Made by a program: the position numbers and the translations under genes. Shown one piece after another: positions 16,639 to 23,718 of a DNA stretch of 64,000 nt (positions within the stretch are counted from its first letter, which is position 1; every line of letters starts with the position of its first letter). Below the pieces are notes generated by a model. It had not been told where the DNA came from. It saw only the letters and a program-made list of their open reading frames with translations, and made no database searches. The stretch lies in NCBI RefSeq assembly GCF_039534915.1, contig NZ_BAAAWE010000001.1, positions 248,001 through 312,000 of the forward strand. Direction: 5' to 3'. The stretch comes from Streptomyces roseofulvus. GTDB taxonomy: Bacteria > Actinomycetota > Actinomycetes > Streptomycetales > Streptomycetaceae.

Positions 16639-18414
16639 ATGACGGTGCCGCCCGCGACGTCGGCTTTCGATATCACGCTCGAAGAAACGTTTCGGAGTAC
16701 GCAGGTGTGGACACGCGCCGGCTGCCGCGTGAGGCAGCACGCATCGACGGGTCGGGGATCTGGCGGTCTGATCGGCCGGGAGCACGAGTCGGCGGAACTA
16801 CGGCGGCTGCTGGCGGAGCACCGCCTGGTCACCGTGACGGGCGGGCCGGCGGTGGGGAAGAGCCGTCTGGCCGCCACCGTCGTCGCCGCGATGCCGAGCG
16901 GGCCGTGGGAATGTGTGATCCAGGTACGGTGGCAGGGCGCCGCGGCAGGCGGTCGTGACGCCCTGCTGGCCGAACTCGCCAAGACCGTGACGGGCTGGCC
17001 CACCCCGTGGAAGGCCGCCGACTTCGGCCACGTGGTGCGCGGCTTTCCCCCGGCTCCGGTCCTTCTGTTCCTGGACGATGTCGATCCGGTGCACACGGAG
17101 GCCATGGGGCTGGTGCAGCGCCTGCTGATCGCGCACCCGCGCCTCCGCGTCCTGGTGACATCGCGGCGGGTCCTGGGACTGGGCGACGAACACGTGCTGC
17201 GCCTGGCGCCGCTGAGCGTCGAGGCACGCGGTGAGGGCACCAACCGCCCCTCGCCGGCCGTGGAACTGTTCCTCGCGCGAGTACGCGCCACCGCGACGGA
17301 CTTCCGCGCGGAAGGCGCGGCCTTGGAACACGCGACGCGGATCTGCCGACTGGTGGAGGGCAATCCCCTCGCCATCGAACTGGCCGCCGAGCAGACGGCC
17401 CACCGGCCCCTGGACGATCTGGCCGAGCGGCTCGGGCGCCACCAGGGCTGGTTGCACAGCCCGCATCCGATCCCGCGCCGCCACCGTTCCCTGCGGGAGG
17501 CCGTCGGCGCCAGCTACGTGCTGTGCGAACGGGAGCTGCGCGTGGTCTGGGGAAGAGCCAGCGTCCTGGAAGGCTGGTTCACCGAGGCGACGGCGGCGCT
17601 GGTCTGCGCGGGCGGAGCCATCGAGCCACAGCTCGTGCCCGCGTACCTGGCCCGGTTGGCCGCCGCGGGTGTGCTGGAGCCGTCACACGCCCCGGGCGGG
17701 CCGCGCCCCGTCCGCCACCGGATGACGCGGGTCGCCCGTGAGTTCGGCCTCGAACGGCTCCGGGAGGCCGGGGAGTTCTCGACGGCCGCCGACCGGCGGC
17801 TGGCACACTGCCGCAACACGGCCGCTGTCGCCGCGTACCTGTGGGACACCGGATCCCAGGAGCAGGCCGTCGGTCTCCTCACGGGCGAGCTCGACACCTT
17901 CGCCTCCGCCGTGCGGCACGCGGTCGACGAACCGGACCACGTGGAGACGGCGCTGGAAGCGGTCGTCAGCCTGTGGTTCCTGTGGGTGGCGTACCACCGG
18001 GTCGAGGAAGGCAGGGACCACCTGCTTCGTCTGCTGCCCCTCTGCCCCGAGGACCACCCCCTGGCCGTGCGCGGGCACTGGCTGGCCGCGTGGCTGACCG
18101 CCTACAGCGACACCGCCACCGCCCGCGCCCTCCTGGACCGGGCGTGGCCGGCGGCCGTACTCGCCGGCGACGACGCCGCCATCGGCCGGATCGCCCACGT
18201 GCAGGGCGTCGTCGCCCTGCACGAACGCGACGCCCAAGCCGCCGCCGCACACTTCCAGGAGGCCGCGGACATCATCCCGGCCGAGGCGTCCGGTGGCCCC
18301 TCGCCGGCTGTCAGCCAGGCCGCCCTGGCCGTGACCCAAGCGTGCTTCGACCCGGTGGCCGCCCCGCGCGACATGTGGCCGCCGCCGGGGACGGATAGGT
18401 TGCCGGGCTCGTGA
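16639..18414 (+). CDS. STAND-type (LuxR/AfsR-like) ATPase, C-terminally truncated
   Basis: 591 aa from ATG 16639; earlier in-frame starts exist but that sequence is not protein-like. It begins with a short linker, then LIGREHESAELRRLLAEH, a Walker A VTGGPAVGKSRLA near residue 65-77, Walker B LLFLDDVD near 141-148, VLVTSRRVLGL, and the sensor motif GNPLAIELAAEQ near 241. This is the NB-ARC/ATPase module of large Streptomyces regulators. TPR-like helices follow from about 400. In the family a LuxR or SARP DNA-binding domain would raise the length to 700-1000 aa; here a TGA at 18414 ends it after PPPGTDRLPGS, with no HTH in any frame downstream. It may be a decayed regulator or a signalling ATPase without DNA binding. 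Confidence 0.75.
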   Translation: MTVPPATSAFDITLEETFRSTQVWTRAGCRVRQHASTGRGSGGLIGREHESAELRRLLAEHRLVTVTGGPAVGKSRLAATVVAAMPSGPWECVIQVRWQGAAAGGRDALLAELAKTVTGWPTPWKAADFGHVVRGFPPAPVLLFLDDVDPVHTEAMGLVQRLLIAHPRLRVLVTSRRVLGLGDEHVLRLAPLSVEARGEGTNRPSPAVELFLARVRATATDFRAEGAALEHATRICRLVEGNPLAIELAAEQTAHRPLDDLAERLGRHQGWLHSPHPIPRRHRSLREAVGASYVLCERELRVVWGRASVLEGWFTEATAALVCAGGAIEPQLVPAYLARLAAAGVLEPSHAPGGPRPVRHRMTRVAREFGLERLREAGEFSTAADRRLAHCRNTAAVAAYLWDTGSQEQAVGLLTGELDTFASAVRHAVDEPDHVETALEAVVSLWFLWVAYHRVEEGRDHLLRLLPLCPEDHPLAVRGHWLAAWLTAYSDTATARALLDRAWPAAVLAGDDAAIGRIAHVQGVVALHERDAQAAAAHFQEAADIIPAEASGGPSPAVSQAALAVTQACFDPVAAPRDMWPPPGTDRLPGS

Positions 18415-18764
18415 TCGCGCTGGACGAGAGGCAGTTGCCGACCGCGATCTCCACCTCACCGGCTCCGAGAGTCGCTGCCCCTCAGGACGACGGCCGAGCC
18501 CGTCATGCCGGGCGCTCGACGCCGACCCACGCCCGCTGGTACGGCCAGCAGCCTTGAGTACGCGCACACCACCACCTCGCCGAGGTCGCGACGGCTGCCT
18601 CACGTCCGGCGGACCTCGGTGGGGGCGTCCGTGAGTACGCTGGCGAAGTGGCGGATCAGCCCCATCTGCCGTTGCCCATCGCCTTGTTCGCGATGCAGCT
18701 GGAAAGGACGGCGCTGGCGTCCAGGCCGATCCGGGCGATGCGGTCCACCAGGGACCCCGCGCCG
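18415..18764 (-). pseudogene. gap holding a short unrecognised coding remnant
   Basis: Minus-strand sequence from about 18755 to 18600 reads SLVDRIARIGLDASAVLSSC then IANKAMGNG and, after a one-base shift, MGLIRHFASVLTDAPTEV followed by RRT and a stop. The composition is clearly protein-like but spans two frames and lacks a start, so it is the 3' scrap of a broken gene. I could not name the family. The remaining 180 bases show nothing. Confidence 0.35.
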
Positions 18765-19106
18765 CTACCGTGTCAGCACGTCCTCCAGCTCCTCCAGGAG
18801 CTTGCGCTTCGGGCGGGCGCCGACCATGGAGCGCACCGGCTCCCCGCCGGTGAAGACGATCAGGGTCGGCATGGCCATCACCCCGTACTCCATCGCCAGC
18901 TCCGGGTTCCGGTCCACGTTCAGCTCGACGACCTTCAGCCGGTCCGCCGACTCCTGCGCGACCGCGCCGAGCACCGGCGCGATCTGCCGGCACGGCGGGC
19001 ACCAGTCCGCCGTGAACTTCACCAGGACCGGCAGCTCCGCGCCCAGCACCTCCGTCGCGAAGTCCGCGCCCGTCACCTCGGCCACGCCGTACGTTCCCGT
19101 CGTCAT
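18765..19106 (-). CDS. trxA: thioredoxin
   Basis: 113 aa single-domain thioredoxin. The redox centre WCPPC occupies residues 35-39 (Pro-Pro between the cysteines rather than the canonical Gly-Pro), within VKFTADWCPPCRQIAP. The cis-proline loop reads MAMPTLIVF, and the fold ends in LLEELEDVL. It reduces cytosolic disulfides using thioredoxin reductase. The ATG at 19106 lies 3 bp after the stop of the MerR gene, so the two form a coupled operon. The MerR protein is presumably its redox-responsive regulator. Several trx paralogues are usual in Streptomyces, so the symbol is given at family level. Confidence 0.92.
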   Translation of the reverse strand: MTTGTYGVAEVTGADFATEVLGAELPVLVKFTADWCPPCRQIAPVLGAVAQESADRLKVVELNVDRNPELAMEYGVMAMPTLIVFTGGEPVRSMVGARPKRKLLEELEDVLTR

Positions 19107-19109
19107 CCC

Positions 19110-19502
19110 TCAGCCTCCCAGTTCACACGTGGGCTCCGGGCCGCCGGGCAGCTCCGCCTCGGCCCGCAGCAGTTGCGCCGCGACCTGCTCCCGTACCGCG
19201 CGAAGCCGGCCGATCATCCCGTCCAGTTCGGACAGTTTGCGGCGGTACACCTCCAAGGAGGCCGGACAGGAGTCCCCCGCGGGATGCCCTGCCTGCAGGC
19301 ACTCCACGAACGGCCGTGTCTCCTCCAGCTCGAACCCGACCTCCTGCAGGGCCCGGATCTCCCGGAGCAGCCTGAGGTCGTCCTCGTCGTACTCGCGGTA
19401 CCCGTTCTGTGTCCGCCGGGCGGGCAGGAGACCCCGGGACTCGTAGTACCGCAGAGCCCGCGTGGTGGTTCCGGCCCGTTCGGCCAGCTCGCCGATGCGC
19501 AT
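19110..19502 (-). CDS. MerR-family regulator coupled to thioredoxin
   Basis: 130 aa. N-terminal winged HTH MRIGELAERAGTTTRALRYY then ESRGLLPARRTQNGYREY is diagnostic of MerR; a dimerisation helix follows. Cysteines in a CLQAGHPAGDSCPAS segment near residue 80 and near the C terminus (PTCELGG) could form a redox or metal switch. Stop TGA 19110-19112 precedes the thioredoxin ATG by 3 bp. ATG 19502 has no ribosome binding site: a perfect palindrome directly abuts the start codon, which suggests a leaderless transcript and autoregulation. The cysteine-sensor idea is inference. Confidence 0.88.
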   Translation of the reverse strand: MRIGELAERAGTTTRALRYYESRGLLPARRTQNGYREYDEDDLRLLREIRALQEVGFELEETRPFVECLQAGHPAGDSCPASLEVYRRKLSELDGMIGRLRAVREQVAAQLLRAEAELPGGPEPTCELGG

Positions 19503-19535
19503 GCGTACGAACGTACGCCTTGACGCCGACGTCAA
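19503..19535 (-). promoter_or_regulatory. two adjacent palindromes at the MerR-trx promoter
   Basis: On the minus strand TTGACG-TCGG-CGTCAA (19520-19535) is followed by GCGTACG-TT-CGTACGC (19503-19518), which ends exactly at the ATG. The first contains a -35-like TTGACG. MerR proteins bind a dyad between -35 and -10 of an unusually spaced promoter, which fits this arrangement in general. I cannot place the -10 with certainty. Confidence 0.5.
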
Positions 19536-20044
19536 CGCAAGCACTCCCCCGCGACCGGACCCGCCTTGGCGGCAGCGCCCTGAGGCACCCCCAACCGCTC
19601 CGGTTCCTCCGCGCGCGTGCTCTCGTCTAGGCGGGGGGAGCACGGTGGGGGTGTGGGTGCTGGTCTCGGAGAGGCATGGGCCTTCGGGCCGTCGCGGCCC
19701 CAGCGCCGCGGGCGGCGGGTGGCGGGCAGCGGGCAGCGGGCGGCGGGCGGCGGGCGGCGGGCGGCGGCGATGCGGTAGCCGGCGCCGTGTGCCCCCTCTG
19801 GTCGCACCGGCACCCGCACCACCACAGGCCACTCCCCCGGGCCTGCGTCCGATTCGCTCATGCCACCATCGTCACGGCCACTCATAGCGCCGGTTCGCCG
19901 GAATTCCACCTCGGTCTCGGCAGTCAGCGTGCTCGGGCCCCGGCCAGTCCGCGTACTCCTGACGTTCCTCGAAGCGGCCCGTGGCGGGTTCGTTTCGCCC
20001 CCCCTAGGGCGCCCTAGGGGTCCGGGCGCGGGCCGCGGGGGTGG
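19536..20044. other. GC-rich intergenic stretch, no supported gene
   Basis: About 500 bp between the MerR promoter and the end of the M20 peptidase. A minus-strand frame opens at 19861 with MSESDAGPGEWPVVVRVPVR, which looks plausible for some 25 residues, then runs through the heptamer repeat as low-complexity Pro/Ala/Arg. I regard a gene as unproven. GCCCTAGGG-like palindromes near 20003-20020 may be terminator or regulatory elements. Confidence 0.3.
19707..19762. repeat. heptanucleotide tandem repeat (GGCGGGC), 8 units
   Basis: Eight consecutive 7-bp units from 19707 to 19762 (CGCGGGC, GGCGGGT, GGCGGGC, two AGCGGGC, three GGCGGGC), then a partial unit. The G runs could form a quadruplex, and copy number is likely variable between strains. 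It lies outside any confident gene. Confidence 0.8.
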
Positions 20045-21253
20045 TCATGGGCCATCGGAGGCCCTGCCCAGCAGTTCTTCCACGGCCCGCTGGTGGATGG
20101 CGTAGACGTCCGGGAGCTCGGCGAGCGACGCCCGCTCGTCTACGCCGTGCAGTCCCTCGTAGGGGACACCGAAACCGGCCGTGGCGGGGATGCCCTTGCC
20201 GGAGAGGAGGTTGCCGATGTTCGACGGACCTGCCGTCTTCGCCCGCACGTCGAGCCCCGCCTTCCGGGCCGCGGACAGCAGCGCGGCGGCCGGCTGCTCG
20301 TCCTCCGCCAGCCGGTACGCGGGCCAGGACGCGACCGGGGCCACTTCGGTCGGCAGCGGAGCGGGCAACTCGGCGTCAAGGCCGGCGGCAGCCTTGCGGA
20401 CCAGGGTCTCGGCGTCGTCCGCGTCGAAGCCAGGGGTGGTGCGGATGTCGACGTTGATGTCGACCCGGTCCGGGGTGACGGAGAACCCCTCACCGCCGTG
20501 GAAAGCCGTGACGGTCAGCTTCGGCCCGAGCGGGAAGCCGGAGGCGCCGTCCGCGCCGGGCAGATCGGCGGCGTCGAGCAGTCCCACCAGACGCGCTGCG
20601 CGGGTGATGGCACCGGTGACCGTGCGGCTCGAGCCGGAGTGACCGGACGGGGCGTGCACGGTGAGCGTGGCACGCCAGAGGCCACGGCCACCGACGACGA
20701 CTTCGTCCAGGCCGGGGTAGCCGATGATCACGCCGGCCGGCCGGGCGGCACGAGGGTCGGCGAGGTAGGCACGGGCGCCACCGAAGCCTCCGGTGTGCTC
20801 GTCCACGTCCAGAAGTACCGCGAGGCCGCCGGCGAAGTCCCGCGGTCCCGCAGCGAGGCCGGCGGCGATGTGGCAGTACATCGCCGCGGCAAGCTTGGAG
20901 TCGGCCGCCCCCCGGCCCAGGAGCCAGCCGTCCCGGACCTCGCCGCAGGCCGGCGGGAAGGACCAACGGGCGGAATCACCGTACGGGGCCGTGTCCACGC
21001 ACGCGTCCAGCGTCCACCACGGACCCGGCCGGTCACCCGCGACCTCGACCAGCAGACCCACCAGGGCCCCCGCATCGTCGTGCAGACGCCGGTGCGGCAC
21101 CGCGCGAGCGGTCAGCCACTCCTCCAGGACGTCCAGGACCGGACCGTAGTCATCGATCCCGCCACGGCTCGGCCGACGCACGAGCTCCTGCGCGAGCTCC
21201 ACCACCGACCGGATCGTCTCGTCCCGCCCGGCCCACCGAGGGTCACCGCTCAT
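20045..21253 (-). CDS. M20-family peptidase-like protein with altered metal site
   Basis: 402 aa, close to the usual 400-450 aa of M20/ArgE/DapE-type aminoacylases and peptidases. The order of motifs is right: strand LDACVDTAPYGD (85-93), GRGAADSKLAAAMYCHIAAG (113-132), LLDVDEHTGGFG (148-158), a dimerisation lid beginning HAPSGHSG, and a C-terminal LHGVDERAS. The first metal ligand (HxD) reads Cys85-Val-Asp87, and the usual Glu-Glu pair reads Glu152-His153, so two ligands differ from the family. Asp118 and the C-terminal His remain. A hydrolase acting on small peptides or acylamino acids, perhaps with changed metal preference, is likely. It stands alone and is divergent from a HATPase-like gene. 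Confidence 0.82.
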   Translation of the reverse strand: MSGDPRWAGRDETIRSVVELAQELVRRPSRGGIDDYGPVLDVLEEWLTARAVPHRRLHDDAGALVGLLVEVAGDRPGPWWTLDACVDTAPYGDSARWSFPPACGEVRDGWLLGRGAADSKLAAAMYCHIAAGLAAGPRDFAGGLAVLLDVDEHTGGFGGARAYLADPRAARPAGVIIGYPGLDEVVVGGRGLWRATLTVHAPSGHSGSSRTVTGAITRAARLVGLLDAADLPGADGASGFPLGPKLTVTAFHGGEGFSVTPDRVDINVDIRTTPGFDADDAETLVRKAAAGLDAELPAPLPTEVAPVASWPAYRLAEDEQPAAALLSAARKAGLDVRAKTAGPSNIGNLLSGKGIPATAGFGVPYEGLHGVDERASLAELPDVYAIHQRAVEELLGRASDGP

Positions 21254-21500
21254 GCCCTTCCCACCCCGCTCCCCCTCCGCGCCGCGCGGGCGGCTCCCGT
21301 ACGTCTCGTATCGTGCCCGGCGGCCGCGGCGCCGCGCACGCCTTCCGCCCGTGACGGAGCGGAATCACCGCCGTTTCGACGTGGAGGACGATGCCGTAGT
21401 CGAAGCCCTCCTCTTCCGTAGGCATCGGATCGGCTCACCGGGGAACCCGCCTGAGTCACGCGGGGTACGGCAGCAGGTCGCGGGAGGGAGGCGACAGGGT

Positions 21501-21884
21501 GTGACAGGGCCGGTGCGGCGGTGCGAGCTGACGGGGCCGGGTGCCGCGGCCAGGGCGCGGGCCGAGGTGCACCGGCTGGCCGACGAAGCCCTGCTCGCCG
21601 GCCTGCCGGTCAGCGAGGTCGTGGAGGGCGACGCCGCTCTGGTCGCCAGCGAGCTCGTCGCCCACACCGACGGCGACTGCGCGCTGGAGCTCGCTCTCAC
21701 TGCCGGGGGCATGGACATCCGCGTCGTCAGCAGCACATGGCAGGCCGCGCCCGGCGGGCGCGAGCACCTCGCGTGGTGGGGTCTGCTGCGGCTCCTCGCG
21801 CGGGACATGACCGTGCGGACACACACCGTTGCCGGTGTCACCACCGTCCGTGTTCAGGTCGCCGATGCCGGGCCGGGTTGCTGA
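21501..21884 (+). CDS. degenerate HATPase-like (anti-sigma type) protein
   Basis: 127 aa from GTG 21501, preceded by a strong GGGAGGGAGG site. The layout follows the small Streptomyces ATP-binding (RsbW/SpoIIAB-like) proteins: an N-terminal helix ARAEVHRLADEALLAG, then ALVASELVAHTDGDCALEL, and a late GLLRLLARDMTV. The N box, normally ELVTNAxRHG, reads ELVAHTDGD, so both the Asn and the His that contact Mg-ATP are absent, and no DxGxG motif is visible. It may bind partner proteins without ATP. A STAS anti-sigma antagonist follows 115 bp downstream on the same strand, suggesting the two act together. Confidence 0.65.
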   Translation: MTGPVRRCELTGPGAAARARAEVHRLADEALLAGLPVSEVVEGDAALVASELVAHTDGDCALELALTAGGMDIRVVSSTWQAAPGGREHLAWWGLLRLLARDMTVRTHTVAGVTTVRVQVADAGPGC

Positions 21885-21998
21885 CGGCGTCGGGCGGTCC
21901 GTGAAAGGGCCCTGCCGTGACAGGCGTCCCCGGCGAGCGCAGACTGGGGGGACAGGGCATGCCGCCTCACCGACCGGCGGAGATCAGGCGCTTTTCGT

Positions 21999-22415
21999 AT
22001 GAGCGAGAGCCAGGGGTTCGCGGAAGAGGGCATCCCTCAGGGGTTCCTGGCCGTCGGCCCTCACACCTACAGGTCCCCGACCGGCGTCGCCCACGTGACA
22101 CGCGACGACTCCGCGCCCGCCGGGACGCTGATACTCGACGTGACGGGCGAATTCGACCGGGACACGCTGCCCTGCCTGCGGGACGCTCTCAACGACGTCG
22201 ACAAGGAGCAGCCGGAACGCGTCCTGCTCGACCTGTCGGGCGTGACGTTCGGCGACTCGACGTTCCTCAACGAACTCCTCGTAACCCACCGGCGCGCCGC
22301 TCGCCTCGTCGTCGTCGGCCCGTTCACGGGTCAGATCCGCAGGCTGTTCGAACTCACCGGCGCCGACCGCGTCCTGGAGGTCGCAGAGGATCGCGACAGC
22401 GTCGGCATCACCTGA
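21999..22415 (+). CDS. STAS-domain anti-sigma factor antagonist
   Basis: 138 aa. After a 30-residue leader, the STAS fold is clear: GTLILDVTGEFDRDTLPCLR, RVLLDLSGVTFGDSTFLNEL and a final LFELTGADRVLEVAEDRD. Ser in GDSTFLN is the residue phosphorylated by anti-sigma kinases of the SpoIIAB/RsbW type. It probably works in a partner-switching module controlling a SigB/SigF-like sigma factor. The preceding HATPase-like gene looks unable to bind ATP, so the cognate kinase may be elsewhere. ATG 21999 has only a weak ribosome binding site, so it may be poorly translated or leaderless. Confidence 0.85.
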   Translation: MSESQGFAEEGIPQGFLAVGPHTYRSPTGVAHVTRDDSAPAGTLILDVTGEFDRDTLPCLRDALNDVDKEQPERVLLDLSGVTFGDSTFLNELLVTHRRAARLVVVGPFTGQIRRLFELTGADRVLEVAEDRDSVGIT

Positions 22416-22997
22416 CAGAGCCGGCGCCCTCGTTCCGCTCACTCTCCGCCGTTTCCGTGACCGAGCCGCGCTCCGAGCCACCACGGCGGGTTGCCGCGAG
22501 GGCCTGCGCGGCGGTCAGGGCCACCGCGCGCCCACGAGCGGACACACCATCGCCCGACTCACCCCCGGAACCGGATGCCGTCCAGTCGTCTGGCTCACGC
22601 CTGCTGTGGCTTGCGCGTCCCCGCCGGCTCTGTCGCCGGCGGCGCGGTCACCCGTCGACGTGGACGGTGATCCACCGCCAGCGGGCAGCGGTGTCGTCCT
22701 CTGGTGGCGGATCGGGGACGCAGGCCAGGGGTGTGAGGGACAGCTGGAGGTGGGTGAGGTGTCATGACCGGGCCGGCCACGACCGCTGCGTCCGACACGT
22801 CCGTGCGCTCCGGGGAGGAACCGAGGCATGGGAAGACCAACAGGTGACGCGTGTCGGGGAACGAGGCACCTCCGCACCCTGGACCCACTCAGCACGGCCC
22901 GGGGGCATACGTTGCCGTTCGGCGGAGCGGGAACGCTTGCCTCACCCGTGGACAGCATGGCTCGGCCTTTCGTTCAGCGCGCGGATCAGCGGCGACC
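22416..22997. other. 580-bp gap, at most a gene fragment
   Basis: No intact gene is supported. On the minus strand about 22765-22650 reads HLTHLQLSLTPLACVPDPPP followed by EDDTAARWRWITVHVDG and a stop, the kind of ending seen in a real protein, but it opens right after a stop codon and has no start. It may be the 3' relic of a deleted gene. The rest is GC-rich with no consistent coding frame. Confidence 0.3.
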
Positions 22998-23453
22998 TCA
23001 CCTGCTCCGCGTCCACCGCAACCGGTAGCCGAGCCCGTCGGCTCGGTAGCGAGCGCCGGCCACGAACCGCAACTCGGCCACGAGTCGGCGGGGGGCGTCC
23101 TCGGGTACCAGGCGGTGTGGCGCCAAGAGCAACTGCAGCTCGTCATAGCGGACGTCGACCCCGCCGCCGTCCGGATGGCTCTCCGGTCCGACCTCGCCGG
23201 CCTCACGGCGATCGTTCCATCGGGCGAAGATCGCCCACTGCTCGCGCTCCAGCTCCACCGCTGCCTCGCTCGCGGGCCAGACCCGGTACTCATCGGCTTG
23301 GCCGACGTTCACGTAGTCGTCGTTCTGGAAGTAGTGCGGCTTCCCGTCGATGTCGGCCAGGCCGGCGCGCAGTCCGTCGTACCACTCCAACTCGGCGTAG
23401 ACACGCTCGAAACCGTCCGCGATCAACTGCTCTTCTTCCCAGATCTCAGCCAC
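22998..23453 (-). CDS. conserved hypothetical protein
   Basis: 151 aa, acidic (starting MAEIWEEEQLIADGFERVYA), rich in Trp, Tyr, Asp and Glu, and without export or membrane signals. Segments such as AELEWYDGLRAGLADIDGKP and YVNVGQADEYRVWPASEAAV suggest an alpha/beta cytosolic protein. I recognise no catalytic residues and no family name. Its acidic character and lone position in a region full of broken genes resemble orphan immunity proteins, which is only a suggestion. ATG 23453 is the natural start; the opposite strand beyond it carries a gene remnant. Confidence 0.7.
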   Translation of the reverse strand: MAEIWEEEQLIADGFERVYAELEWYDGLRAGLADIDGKPHYFQNDDYVNVGQADEYRVWPASEAAVELEREQWAIFARWNDRREAGEVGPESHPDGGGVDVRYDELQLLLAPHRLVPEDAPRRLVAELRFVAGARYRADGLGYRLRWTRSR

Positions 23454-23460
23454 GCGGGCA

Positions 23461-23649
23461 GGCTACCGGCGAGCCCTGTTTCACGCCGCCGGCCGGCTCG
23501 GCGGCGAGGAAAAGCTGGAAGCCCTCGGCAACGACGGCATCTCAGAGCACCCGCTGGGGTCGAGATACGACGGCGTCAGCGACCTCGTCTCCTCCTCCCC
23601 GCCCGAGCACCGCCCGACGTGGTGGACCCGGTTCTTCGACTATCTGTGA
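23461..23649 (+). pseudogene. 3' fragment of an unrecognised gene
   Basis: A 62-codon frame without a start reads ALFHAAGRLGGEEKLEALGN, DGISEHPLGSRYDGVSDLVS, then PPEHRPTTWWTRFFDYL and TGA at 23647-23649. Composition and amphipathic pattern are clearly those of a real C terminus, but upstream the sequence belongs to the divergent gene 22998-23453. The 5' part must have been lost. I could not identify the family. Confidence 0.55.
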
Positions 23650-23718
23650 TCCCTCCTGCGATGTCCTCGCACGGCTCCCTGGACGGTGGGTGCTGGCATG
23701 CAGGATGCCGTGTGGCGT

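Noticed and set aside
16365..16958. Plus-strand frame of 197 codons ahead of the STAND ATPase
   Set aside because: Arg/Gly-rich without family likeness and it overlaps the ATPase in another frame.
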